Of a stretch of 64,000 nucleotides of DNA, positions 12,125-23,778 are shown in pieces. How positions within the stretch are numbered: the stretch's first letter is position 1; every line of letters starts with the position of its first letter. The notes below the pieces were generated by a model. The model was given only the letters and a program-made list of their open reading frames with translations, made no database searches and was not told the origin of the DNA. Both the position numbers and the translations under genes were made by a program. This DNA comes from Paraspadella gotoi (taxonomy: Eukaryota > Chaetognatha): assembly GCA_051294375.1 (NCBI GenBank), contig CM119264.1:25236051-25300050 (forward strand), in the 5' to 3' direction.

Positions 12125-13686
12125 GATCGCCATCATTATCACAAAATCTAAACAATAAATTAAGACCAACGAATTTAGGTCAAATCGTTTGACCGGCTTA
12201 CCGACCGACGGACAAAACGACCGACCAACGGACCAACCGACCGACGAAAAAAACCGATCAACTTTGAAAAATAATTTTCACAAAAAAAATCTTCTTTTCG
12301 TCGCGTGAGAAAAAACAAGGCGAGTTTCCGTGAGCAAAGAATAAAAAGCTTCACGTTGGGTGCTTCGTTGCAGGCGGCGCTCGTAAAACCATCCGCGCTG
12401 AAACTTTATAGGAATCAGGAGCGGCGTCGTCGGCGTCGTCGGCGTCCTCGGCGTCCTCGGCGTCGTTTTGACTTGAGGGGCATTCAAGCGAGTGTCTCTG
12501 CTTTGTCTCAGCTCCGTCGGCAGCTTGTCAGTTTTCCGAAGGTTCCCTTGTCAATTCTTAGTCGGTCTTTTGTATCTTTTTCTGTAGAGTGTCGGCCTTT
12601 TGTCATCGTTTATTAAATTTTTTGTGGGAAACGTGATCATTCTTGTTTTTTTACCATTTCCTTATTTTGATTCTTTGTTTTTTTTTTTTAAATGCAGCTC
12701 AGAAAAGCAGTTCTGTTAAGGACACAGGGTACAATGTACAGCGCCGTACAGTTAAATTAAAGTTACTCAAATACAGAATAATTTGTATTTTCCAACTACA
12801 AGTCAATTTATTCGAAAAATAAATATTTTTTTCCCCCTTCGTTTAAACGATGTTTGTTTCCGAATCATCAACTTCTTACTTTGAGTTTCTGTTTCGTCTC
12901 CTTCTTGATTACATCTGTAATTTTAACGAGTTGGGTCTTTAATTAAAATTTAAATTATAATAGACGGCGACGACGAATGAGGAAAAAAAAAACCCAAAAA
13001 GCAGACTACCAGAGTTTCGTTATTTTTTTGTTTCTGGGGAGAGAAAGAAGGGGGGCGGGGGTGTTGGTCGCCCGGGCGACGAAAATGAAGTTCTCCATAC
13101 GACGCGAATGTTATGAGATATGATTTATGGTCTTTCCCCCTCGGAACATTTGAAATTAAGCAATTCGTTCGATTCATGCGAATTTTATAACGTCATTCGT
13201 TTTACAGAAGCGTACGTCAGAAGCACAATGGAACAGAAAATGGGTTTCCCTTTCCATGCATTTTTCATATCTCTCTCTTCTCTTCTCTCTCTCTCTCTCT
13301 CATCTCTCTCCCGTCTCTCTCTCCTCTCTCTCGTCTCTGCTCTCTCCTCTCTCTCTCTCTCTATCCTCTCTCGTCTCTCTCTCTAATCTCTCTCTCTCCT
13401 CTCATCTCTCATCCTCTCTCTCCTCATTCCACATCATCTCTCGTCTCTCTCCAATCCCTTTCGTCTCTCAATTTCACTTTATTTTGTTTTGGTACCAAAG
13501 TGTTACACGTTTTTCGTTAGTTTGTATGACTCTGTCCTTTGTTATAAAAAATATTTAAACTTAAATTAGACTCTTTGACATTTGGACGACCTAACATTTC
13601 TAAGAAATCATCTGTCGACGCTCATTTTATTCCTTGGCTTTTCTTTTTTTAGTTTTTTAATTTATTTCTATTTCCAACTTATAGCG

Positions 13687-13718
<32 letters not shown>

Positions 13719-14012
13719 TTTCTGCCTCTCTTATTATTTTTTTTTTTCGTTCTTCCTTTCCTTCTTTCTGTCTCTCTCATTATTTTTTCCCTTCCTTTTT
13801 TTCTCTTTCTTTTTTTCTTTATTTCTTTCTTCCTCCACTTTTTGCCTAACCTATTTCTTGATTTCTAAATGCAAAAGCCCATATTTGCGCTACCATCGAC
13901 CTTTTTCTTTTTCCGAGGCGGCATCTAACGACGATGTTCCATTGTTCTTTTATTTCCTACTTTTCGGCCGAATCCTGGAATTTTGTCGTCAATTTCCTGG
14001 GAAATGCTCTCT

Positions 14013-14053
<41 letters not shown>

Positions 14054-14655
14054 GATGATGAATGACGTCATAAAATACCAACAATCCGCTGCGAAGCGAA
14101 AATCAAATTCCGCGCACAACTGCAACAACAACTTCTCTTCAAACAACAACAGAAGAAAGAAAAAGAACAAATATCAAGAACATGAACGAAAACAAGAAAA
14201 AATAAATATAATAAAATTAAAAAAATAAATAACTTTGTTGCGAATCCATTCATTAATATGACTACAAGACATTTTTCACGTCTGTCTGTATGTCCATCCG
14301 TAAAACTGTCTTTTCGTCTCTCTTTCTCTCTCTGGACTTCGAGGAAAAGGTTTCCCTGTCTAAGGGTTCGTCCAACATTAAATCAATCTCTCCGACTCTG
14401 GTCCTCCTTTTTTTCATCCTTCAAATTTTTATGGTTCAGAGGTTTTTTTTCATCAAAGGAATTTTTTTCTTTCTTGCCTAGTAGCATCTAATGGATGTTT
14501 TTTCTCCTCCTCTCGCTCTCACTTTTTTCTTTTGAGCTCCTCAGCTCCATAACTTCTCAGCACCATAGCTTCCCAGCATCTTGAAAAGTCGGCTGAAATC
14601 CCGGAAAATGGTGTTACTGGCACACGACCAACGCCGTACATTCGATTAACGTCGT

Positions 14656-14791
<136 letters not shown>

Positions 14792-15550
14792 ATATACTTT
14801 CTCCTTATTTTTTTTACCTTTTGTTTCCGTTCTGCTTGTCTCATTTCTCATTACGAGGCTCGCTCCTCTCAGTGTTTCTCTTTTTTTCGCAGTAATATTT
14901 TACCTAATACAATATATCTCCCCAAGCGACATCTTGTTTTCTCTCTGGAGTCTCTTTTGTTACAAGGATTGTCGCCGAGGCTGGTCTTTTGTTCCAATGT
15001 CCACCTGTCTTCTATTTTCATTGTGAGCAGCAAACAATCACGAAAAATCCCCTGGTATAATTCTCTCTTTTTTTAATTTTTCTTTCTCTTTCATTTTCCT
15101 TTTTTTACGTTTTTTTCTCTTTTATTCTCTTTTTTTTCTTCTTTACTAAAATTAAATGGACAATGGGACATACCAATACCAATAGGAAGTTTTTAATAAT
15201 CGTCGTGGGAATATTTTTTACTATCTTACACATGGTCGATTTCTTACAAATTTCTTACTAATTTCACCAAAGCAAAGGTATTTTCTTCCCATTTCAGCTT
15301 AAATGTGTTTTCGTCATATTTAAACTTGCAGACAAAATGTACGATATAATATTCATTATAATATATCATAATGTTGCAATAACTATATATAGATCCTTAG
15401 ACCGCATGGAATCACTTTTAAAAATAGAGAAAAGTAGTCATCTTTATATCTTATCTTAACAAAATCCAGTTATCTATTTTTTTTAACCACTATATAGTTT
15501 TACTTATCATATTCCTCACCCGCCATATTATTCCATTCTCTCGCCCTTAC

Positions 15551-15699
15551 CTCCATGTCGCCCAAAGTGTTCATGATGGAACTGGTGTAAGAAAAGTGCC
15601 ACATGTTGGCGTCGGCGGCGTTTGAAGTCTCCGGACTCAGGTAAGGGACTTGGCACTTTTTCGTTCGTCGGACCGGCTTGTCCTTTTTAGGTTTCGAGG
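15551..15699 (-). CDS. Ig gene exon: cytoplasmic tail, first part
   Basis: Acceptor ctttcttcag (phase 1, completing Ala) and donor ATGGAG|GTAAGG (phase 0), 49 codons. Basic juxtamembrane SKPKKDKPVRRTKKCQ is followed by VPYLSPETSNAADANMWHF and SYTSSIMNTLGDME. YTSSI and YLSP are possible phosphorylation sites. I see no ITAM, SH3-class or PDZ motif. The tail must continue, because the exon ends in a donor with no stop. A weak candidate last exon is discussed at 14557-14592. Confidence 0.8.
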
Positions 15700-15903
15700 C
15701 TGAAGAAAGAGTGAGTGTAAAGAAGGCACATTAGTCAAGTATACATGGTGACAATGGAGTCAAAAGATGGTATAACGGAATAAAATATAGATCGGAAAGG
15801 GTAGTTTTAAATTTCAAAAAGTAAAAGAGTTCCGTCCAGTTTTCTCATTTTTGTTTATTTTTCTTTTATCCATTGCGTCTTTCATTTAATTTAATTATTT
15901 GAT

Positions 15904-15944
<41 letters not shown>

Positions 15945-16111
15945 TTTTTTTTTCTATCCTTCCCAAATAACATTTTCCCTCTATTCTCTCACCCTTAACC
16001 CTGTCCAATTCCCCAAATACACTACCACCCTTCCCCACACTCTCCTTCCCCACACTCTCCTTCCCCACTCCCTCAATCCCCTCCCCATCCCACCCTTCCA
16101 CCCCTTCTCAC

Positions 16112-16410
16112 CCGCCCCGTCGGCCGACACGAGCGTGCCCCTCTGACGAAGAACTAAGAGGACGGCGAGAAGAAGGATCATGCAGAGGATGAAGGCCCCG
16201 AGTGAGATGATGGCGATCATGACGTCGGAAAGGACGAGAGGCGGCCCCGCCCCTTCCCGCCCTTCCCGCCCCTCGCCGCGGAAATCCGGGCCGCCGGGGC
16301 CCAGCTTTAGGTGAGTTTCGGGGGCCTCGGAGGCCGAGGAGGAGGAGGAGGAGGAGGAAGAGGAGGAGGGTGAGGAAAAGGTGGCGGCCGCGTTGCCATC
16401 GGGTGAGTTT
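16112..16410 (-). CDS. Ig gene exon: Ser-rich stalk and transmembrane helix
   Basis: Acceptor ccttaccag (phase 2) and donor GGCGG|GTGAGA (phase 1), 99 full codons. Order: NSPDGNAAATFSSP, about a dozen Ser from a TCC repeat, ASEAPETHLKLGPGGPDF, a charged GEGREGREG repeat, then LSDVMIAIISLGAFILCMIL and LLAVLLVLRQRG. The last two form one hydrophobic helix of about 23 residues (IAIISL to LLVL) closed by basic RQR, the usual stop-transfer signal. Outside is N-terminal, so this is a type I membrane protein if a signal peptide precedes. The Ser run and the Glu-Gly repeat are low-complexity and probably vary in length. Confidence 0.83.
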
Positions 16411-16603
16411 CTGGTAAGGAAATTTCAAAAAAGGGGGGGGCGTCGCAGAGCGTTTTAAAGGGTTGTCTATTTACTGTTGTCAATATCAACTCTTCTCTAT
16501 TAATAATTAATTAATGAACTGTTTTAAAGGATTGTTTCCTTTAATTACCTAATAAACTATAAAGTATCGATCACTCAAATCTAAACAAGTAACGTCTACT
16601 CAC

Positions 16604-16685
16604 GATTCTCGAACGGGATTGGTCGATCCCTCGTCCTCGCCGACCAATCGGATGACGTTGGGCTGCGTCGTCGTCGTCGCGCCTC
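16604..16685 (-). CDS. Ig gene exon: extracellular stalk
   Basis: Acceptor ctcgttag and donor AATC|GTGAGT, phase 1 to phase 2, 26 full codons: GATTTTQPNVIRLVGEDE then GSTNPVRE. Both phases agree with the neighbours, and the split codon TC+A gives Ser. The Thr run comes from an ACG repeat. It is probably linker between the last domain and the Ser-rich juxtamembrane region. Confidence 0.72.
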
Positions 16686-16689
16686 CTAA

Positions 16690-16792
16690 CGAGGTAAAGG
16701 GGAGGCGGAAGGAGGGGGGAGGAGGGGGCGCAAGGAATATTTATTTCCCCCGTTTAATTAATTAACGGAAATGCATTTCAAGGGAGGAGAAT

Positions 16793-16833
<41 letters not shown>

Positions 16834-17621
16834 TCTCTCTCTCTCTTCTCCTCTCTCTCTCTCTCTCTCTCCCTCTCTCTTCTCTCTCTCTCTCTCTTCT
16901 CTTCACTTCTTCTCTTATCTCTCTCCTCTCTCTCTCTTCTCTATCTCGTCGCTCAGGTTTCGAATTTCTCCTCCTGAGGGAATGAGCGGCGAGTTCGGCC
17001 GGCGCAACAAAGTTATGAAGAGAGAGAGAGAGAGAGGAAGAGACGAGAGAGGAGAGATAGAAAGAAAAGACTCTCACTAAGAAGTCAGAGGGTTTCTTAA
17101 TTTACTTGATAGTATTAAGCTGACAACATTTAAACAATTGAGTCAATATATGTGAAAAATATTTCAATATTTCAATATTTCACCAACGATTGAAAAAGAC
17201 CATATTTTTATTGTCGTCGCCATTTCTAGTAGAATAAATCGCTTCACTAAAAGACGAGATTTCTGTGAATAGTTACCTCTAATACATCTAGCTAGGGCAA
17301 TTAGGTTGTAAATCTGAAATGACACTGAAAAGAGAGTGCATATTGACCCAGATTGAAAATTTGTCAGGTCAAAGAATTCTCTCAATCCCATTTCGGGCAA
17401 CTATGTCAATTTCTTGAAGGGATCTTTTCCAGGGTTAACTGAGGACCCAAAATGATGCAGTCCAGTTAAAGTGTATTTCCTTCGTTCTGTTTATCGAACT
17501 CCAGAAAAAAAACAGGTGAAATCTCGGCATACGGCGACATTTTCGTGAAACTGATTTCCTCTTTCTCCTCCTTCGCACTTGACAGCGATGAATTAATCGC
17601 CCAACCTGAGACATCTCTCTC

Positions 17622-17671
<50 letters not shown>

Positions 17672-17672
17672 G

Positions 17673-17704
<32 letters not shown>

Positions 17705-18110
17705 CCTCTCTCTCTCTCTCGTCTCTCTTCTCGTCTTAGAGAATATCGAGAGTCTTCTTCCAAAAATATCCTTTTTCGGAAGAAGAACCATTTCTTCCGG
17801 TCTTTAGCGGGTTTTAAAGTGGGGACGTTATGGCTCTATTCGTTCGTACCGTTCCGGCTAGCGTACGTTCGTGCTTTCGTTCGTCTTTTGTTGTTAGATT
17901 AGCTATTTTTACCGCCGGTTCAAGAAAAAAAGACATTCTTTTCTCTGTTAAATATTTTGGCCCACTTAAAACTTAATTCCCATCTATTTGCGACAACATC
18001 TATTTGGTTAATTAATTACATTTTAAAATAATTATTTCAAGCCATCTTCCCCGCCCAAACATTACTTGCCTCGCCCTCACCTTTTCTCACCATTCCTTTT
18101 TGATGCGACT
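16690..18110. other. Intron of the Ig gene
   Basis: It holds CT tracts at 16797-16950 and 17615-17740, a short GA tract at 17020-17056, and at 17318-17545 the sequence that is copied at 25.0 kb. No exon is seen. Confidence 0.55.
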
Positions 18111-18113
18111 CAC

Positions 18114-18232
18114 CTCTAGTGACGTTTATCGCACATCGTCGTCGTCGTCATCGTCGTCGTCGTCGCCGGGCTCGACGAACTCGATTGATATGTTTTTGAC
18201 CGCTTCACTGTGCTTTTTCCTTCCTCCGTCAC
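18114..18232 (-). CDS. Ig gene exon: last strand of C2 module 3 and acidic Asp run
   Basis: Acceptor ccttcctttcag-like (ctttcag) and donor AGAG|GTGAGT. In the phase-1 frame it reads DGGRKKHSEAVKNISIEF then VEPG and a run of ten Asp encoded by a GAC/GAT repeat. KNISIEFVEP matches ESLEVMFEP of module 1 and VEVTIALPP of module 2. After the Asp run this frame hits TAA, whereas the frame that agrees with the donor phase reads CAINVTR. The exon is 119 nt, one short of keeping phase 1 at both ends. A one-base slip in the GAC tract explains both facts. A true stop is the alternative. Confidence 0.62.
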
Positions 18233-18239
18233 CTGAAAG

Positions 18240-20277
18240 AGAGGTTCAATTCCAAAATTATGCGTCTTTTTCATCGCGGAATGACAAAATTTGGAGACCG
18301 ATTAAGTTAGCTTTTGTATTTAATATTTTTAGTTTAGTCATTAATGACCGTTTCAAAGTAATTGCGAGAAAAAAAACATTTTTCTGCGACGTATATTTTC
18401 GAGACAGGAAATACGTCATATATGAACAAAATAGTGATGAAGTAATTCCAGAATTTAATATATTCATCTTCGTGACAATAAAAAAAATCAAGCTTTCCCA
18501 CAAACCGCGGTCCAGATCCGAGGTCCATTGAGTGCAATCGGTCGGCCAATTTAATAATCATTTAAATAAATACAGCGACATGGCTGCCTGTGGCAGTGCA
18601 CTTTGCACTCGCAATAAGGTACCGTTGTACCGCTAAAAATTTCCCACAAAAAACCTCGACGTAAAAAAAAGGAAAGTGCTGAAGGCTTTGGGCATCGGCG
18701 AAATGAATCCATGAACGTGGCCGACTCGTGTAAAGTGAAGACACTGAGCGGCAGACGATATTTAAAAGTGGCACCACGGTTCTTTTTTATAGGAGGAAAA
18801 AGGAAAATGGAAATATACCAACTCTGGAATGATTAAAAACCTGAAAGGTTGCTGTCTGGACAAGAGCTTAGGCTAAGTTCGAAAAATTTTTCCAAACTCA
18901 GTTTTTTTTTAAATTGCAGTTGAAGTGGTAAGTTAATTTTGAGAAAATTTGATAACTTTTTACTAATTTTGCAAATATAGACTCAAATTCAAACATCTAT
19001 ATGTCAAACGATATCAGTAAACCAAGAGCTTTAATTAAGACCACTCCCAACTTTCTCCGACTTTTGGTTAAAAAGTTATTAATCAAAATATATTATTTTT
19101 CTTTAAAAAAGTAATGGAATGGTGAGTATTATTGAGAATATAATTCAAGACTTTAATCTAAAAATGATTGAGAATACCAACGAGTTCTATAACAGTCTTC
19201 TTCAATTAATTCATAAATAAAATTTTTCTTCAAGCTTAAATATAGGTACATCATCCCCCAAAAATTTAAAAAAAATATAAATTAAATTTTTAATAATTTA
19301 CACATAATGATTTATATAATTTTCTTAATATATATAGGACTAGAAACTATAGACGTGACCTTTCTTTTGACCTATTGCCAACTCTTTACGATAAATATTT
19401 ATTGAGATACTACCAAAGAAAGCCCCCAAAAATCTTTTAAAAACGTAATTTTTAATTTATTTAAGTCATATATCTCGATGAATATATAACTTATTTAAGT
19501 CAAATGATTTTATTAGCAGATTAAAATGTAAGGCACATATTAAATACTATTAGTTGTTATATTTTATCATAATTTAATCAGGACACTTAATTTTCAGCCA
19601 ATTTTTACCAAATTTACATTATACTTTTGGTTTTTACAGCAACAAAAAGACAAAACAGGTAAGATAAAAATTGATGACAAAATCTGTTAAGCCAAAAGAC
19701 CTTAGAATGTATTATATAGGTTTAAAAATTTTTCTCAATAAACGTGGCAGATTATGCAACGTCGAATGCCCTCACCGTAGCAGTGTTTGCCACGCTCGCC
19801 ACAATCGTCGTCGCTGGCGTCGCTGCCACATAAACTCTATTACGTCTTCGGACGGAACGACGATTTCCCGCCGGCGATCGGGGAATAATTGATTTTATCG
19901 GGATTAGCTACTGTCGTCGTCGTCGTCGTCGTCTCGTCTTTTGTATTGTATTAGTTGACGTCGTCGTCGTCGTCGTCGTCGTCGTGTTACTGTTTTGCTG
20001 TCAACCGTCCTCGTCGGTCGTCGTCGTCTTCGTCGTCGTAATTATCTTCTTTTCGCCACTTATTTATCGTCGTCGTCATTACGTGAATACTACTACTACT
20101 TAATTTACCTAATTACTTAATTTGTCGTTGTTGTCGATTTCGTCGATATGTTGTTGTTGTTGTTGTTTTATTATTGGATTTAGCGAATACATCGTTGTCG
20201 TTGTTGCCGTCGTTTCCACAGTTGCGACCGCAACGTAGAATCGTAAATAATCTCTCTCCTCTCTCTCTCTCTCCTCT

Positions 20278-20351
<74 letters not shown>

Positions 20352-20400
20352 CTCGCTTCTCTCAGGCGCCGTCACACACTTTGAAAAGTTAAAACACGTA
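18240..20400. other. Intron-like AT-rich region with one GC-rich island
   Basis: 18.24-19.40 kb is AT-rich and is present again inverted at 25.25-26.5 kb. An island at 19756-19889 is open in more than one frame and ends in a GTGAGG donor on the minus strand. GTC/GTT repeats (19910-20210) and a CT tract follow. Confidence 0.55.
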
Positions 20401-20999
20401 AAAAATCAATTCCTATAGTTTATTATCATTTTTAAATTTATCAAGCGTAATGCAATATTAGACTTCACTTATGAGATCAGAATCGTCAGCACTGATATTC
20501 CAGCAACTTCAGCGTTGAAGATATGCAAAGATGTCTACAATGAAATATATATATAATATCTAATCCCAATCCGGAAAAACAAATCAATTTTGATACGGAA
20601 CAGCTTGTGAACGCTGTCACTATAACCTCATTAAATCATACACGTAGCTTATGCTATCCTCTCAATAAATCATAACGATAATAATACTTTTTGTAATGGT
20701 ATTGTCTTTTTTAATAAAGGATAAGATTAAAGGAAAATACTAGCAACAGTCGGGTTGTCCTTGTTTGGCGACTGAGGCATCTTTACTTTGCTTTGCGCGG
20801 CTTCGACCCGTCAGTGAAGCCTTCATCACAGGCGGACCTAGACAGTCTCGCTTGCCAATTGCAGAGGGAAGTCGTAGGACTGTTAATTGAACAATGACAC
20901 AACGCCTGGATGGTGTTTGCCCTCTCTGGCAAAATGGATTGTTAAGAACGAAAATGTACGGAGGCGTCTGTGAATTATAACTGCACAATACTCACAAAA

Positions 21000-21211
21000 G
21001 GATAGAGGAATCATCCATTCGTCGCGAACACAACCAACCCGAACTTCTCCTTCCCAACCTTCCGATGCTGCCGGCCATCCATACCGCGCACTTATCCGTG
21101 CGCTCGCCCCCGGCGTCGACGGCGGCGGAGATCTCGCCGGTAAACGTCATTGTGAATCGGGAAGTCCGGACCGCGTCGGCGCACCGCCTCCTTGGCCCCC
21201 ACTCGCGGACG
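21000..21211 (-). pseudogene. Second version of the 28135-28354 exon
   Basis: Acceptor ctcag and a GTGAGT donor at the left end are kept. Here one frame stays open throughout: after SRFTMTF it reads TGEISAAVDAGGERTDKCAV then WMAGSIG, and ends RRMDDSSILL. The partner copy instead reads PATMTQPPPSTPRGERRIVL. The two copies disagree enough that the true protein here cannot be fixed; DKCAV could hold the Ig Cys. Confidence 0.55.
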
Positions 21212-21987
21212 CTGAGGAAAACAAACAAGAGAACGAAGAGTCAATGTTTTGGTTACCTCTACTATGATTCGGGCGTTGGCGCAGGAATGGGAGGGGGGGG
21301 TTGAATATTGGTGGGGGAAGGTGATAAGGGAGGAATGACCGGAGGAAGAAGAGAGAGGAGAGAGAGGAGAGAGAGAGAGAAGAGAGAGAGAAGAGAGAGA
21401 GGAGGAGAGAGAGAGAGAGAAAAGAGAGAGAGAGCAAAGAAAGAAAGAATCCGGGTGTATATATCGGCGATTTGTGTGCTTTCTTCTTCCCTTCTGCAAA
21501 TCATGTGTATCTGGGCAGCGACGTTCTTGCCTCAAAACAATTGGAAAGGTCATCGAACGGCCAACGATAATGCAATTTGGCACATCGTCCTTTGCCTAGA
21601 CCGGGTCGCAGTTGCGCTTCCTGTCGTGGCTGTTTCCTCTTTCTCCCTTCCTTTGGTCTCGGTTTTTCATTTGCCCCCTCTACTTTCTTTCTCTCTTATT
21701 CTTATTTGTTCGTAAGCAGCTTCGCCTCTTTCTTCTTTCCCATCATTTGTACTTTTTTGTCCTGTTTTTTCCTTTTAGTAATACTGTTATTGTATCATTC
21801 AACATAGTTATTATTCGTTCTTTCATTCACTATTTTAGTTTCCTTCATCTTTACCATATTTCTCCATTTTGTCATTCACACAATCATTTGCTCCTTTCAT
21901 CATTCTTGCCTACTCATTATAATACGTCTTGCTCTCCCTACCCGATCCCCGCGTCTTACTTCTTCCCCTTCACCCTCCCTAACTTAC

Positions 21988-22087
21988 CCGATCACTCTCC
22001 GTCCCCCGAAATGAAGCGCCATACCAAGTCCCTTGGTGTTCGGCGCTGGGTTCCCCAAATGACGCAGCTCACGTTCGAAGGCGGCGC
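21988..22087 (-). pseudogene. Second, damaged version of the 29123-29222 exon
   Basis: Both splice sites (tgtctcag and GTAAGT) and the first codons around AACGTGAGCTGCGTCAT are kept. One-base gains and losses then shift the frame twice, with total length unchanged at 100 nt. It is in the same order and spacing as its partner at 29.2 kb relative to the other duplicated exons. Confidence 0.75.
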
Positions 22088-23594
22088 CTGAGACAAAAGG
22101 GAATCATTAACATTTCGGTTTGGCTCATTACTAGTTTTGTTGCGTGCGACTCTGTGGAATAAGGGCTGGCTGCGTCGCGATTCGCGTGGCAGAATCGCTG
22201 GTGTAACCGCGTGCGAGACGTAGGGAATTACAGAGCGGTGTAAGATGAACAACCGTCGTTTGTCTTCATCGACCAATAGTGAGACAGCGGATAAACTTTT
22301 TCTCTTTTTAAAAGTCGCATTTGCTTCTGCGAGCTTCGCCTGCCTCCCCAGTGCAAAACAGAGGCATTTCCGCGCCCGCGATAAAACCAAGCTCGGCGAT
22401 GCTCACTGCTGTAAACCAGTCATAGACTCCAGCCTATTCTCCGCCTAACTGACCTTTTGCCTGGCCCATTCCTTTCCCGCGTTACGATTTAATTTTCTCG
22501 CTGGTTCCTTTGTTACGGTGAAATTTTTTTTTGCTAGTTTGGGGGAAACTGACTTGTTGTTTCTTATCGACGCTCCAGGCTGCTCTCTCTCTCTCTCGTC
22601 TCTCTCTCTCTCTTCTCTCTCCTCTGCTTCCTCTCTCTCTCTCTCCTCTCTCTCTGCTCTCTTTTCTCTCTCTCGCTCTTTCTGATTATTCAGTCGCTGA
22701 ACATTTGTTACGCGCGCCGTTTCTTTGTCGAAGTTATATTCAATTGTCGGCGCCTTCCTACTTTTTCCCAGCCCTCGTTCCGTCCATCCTCTCTCTCCTC
22801 CTCCTCCTCTCCTCTCCCCCCCACTTTTTTTATTTTCGCTTCTTGCCGCTTCGCGTCTCTCGCGTCGGTCGAGTGAGAAAGATGGGTAATTGAGTGTCAG
22901 AGAATCAACAAAGAGCACAATCAATCAACAACGACAGCAATTTGTCAACTTCAAAGCCAACAAATCAGACCCGGGTTAATTAAAAACGCGGCGGATCGAA
23001 TGGATGTAGGGGGGGGGAGAGTTTATACGCGAAAAAAAGGGAAAGTTATTCGTCTCGTTTTCGAACTGGTCGATCCATCGATCCAATCACGAAAAGTAAT
23101 GATCTTCCCGTTTTACCTTTTGTCGAACTTCGAATGAATTAAACATTCTGCATTTATCTGATACTCGTGATAGGTTGTTCCCTTCTATTTTTTTTTTTCA
23201 GCCCGATGTTAATCCCTAAAGCGCGAATAGTGACGTCGAGAGATTCACCGAAGCTTGTACACCCTATCCTAAACCCTCTTCATCGACAGAAACACACACT
23301 GTTATTCAGACAATTGTGAATTAATCAACAAATAATTGCTCATCAATTCCAATCCAAAAGCACTATTGAGCTTTTTAATTCGTGAATTTAAACTGTTGAT
23401 GATTTGGTTATGGCTGAGTGTTCACAAACCATACGCACCTGAAGTTATAGAACATTTATCTTTTTGGCCACTCACCAGCAGTGATTCTTAAGAGATCGAC
23501 CAGGTCCGAACCCTCGCTGTAATCCCGAAGTGATTCTCGCTTTCACCGGCACTCACAAAACTGACTATACTTCCCCCCCCCTACTGCTACTCAC

Positions 23595-23778
23595 CGCGAC
23601 GATCCTGAAGTGATCGGAGCAATTGAGGACCGGATCGAGGAGTTAAGGCGAAGGTGACGTTTCAGGTGAGCGCCTCCGAGGCGACCCACCAGTGGAGGCT
23701 GAAGGCGGCGATAGGAAAGGTCGTCCAGGTCGAGGCCGGAGGATGTTAGGGCGATGGTCACCTCTACCCGCCCTTGAC
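23595..23778 (-). pseudogene. Second, damaged version of the 30976-31165 exon
   Basis: It aligns by eye over its whole length with the exon at 30976-31165 but carries several 1-2 base losses that break the frame. The acceptor CAG has become C-G through one missing base, while the donor GTGAGT is intact. It lies inside the duplicated block 20.4-24.98 kb. The pattern (many short indels, few substitutions) looks like uncorrected long-read sequence rather than old pseudogene decay. Confidence 0.75.

Noticed and set aside
12278-12487. Thr-Pro repeat or Asp-Ala-rich frames over the GAC repeat
   Set aside because: Two overlapping frames are equally open because of the trinucleotide repeat. No phase-compatible splice pair.
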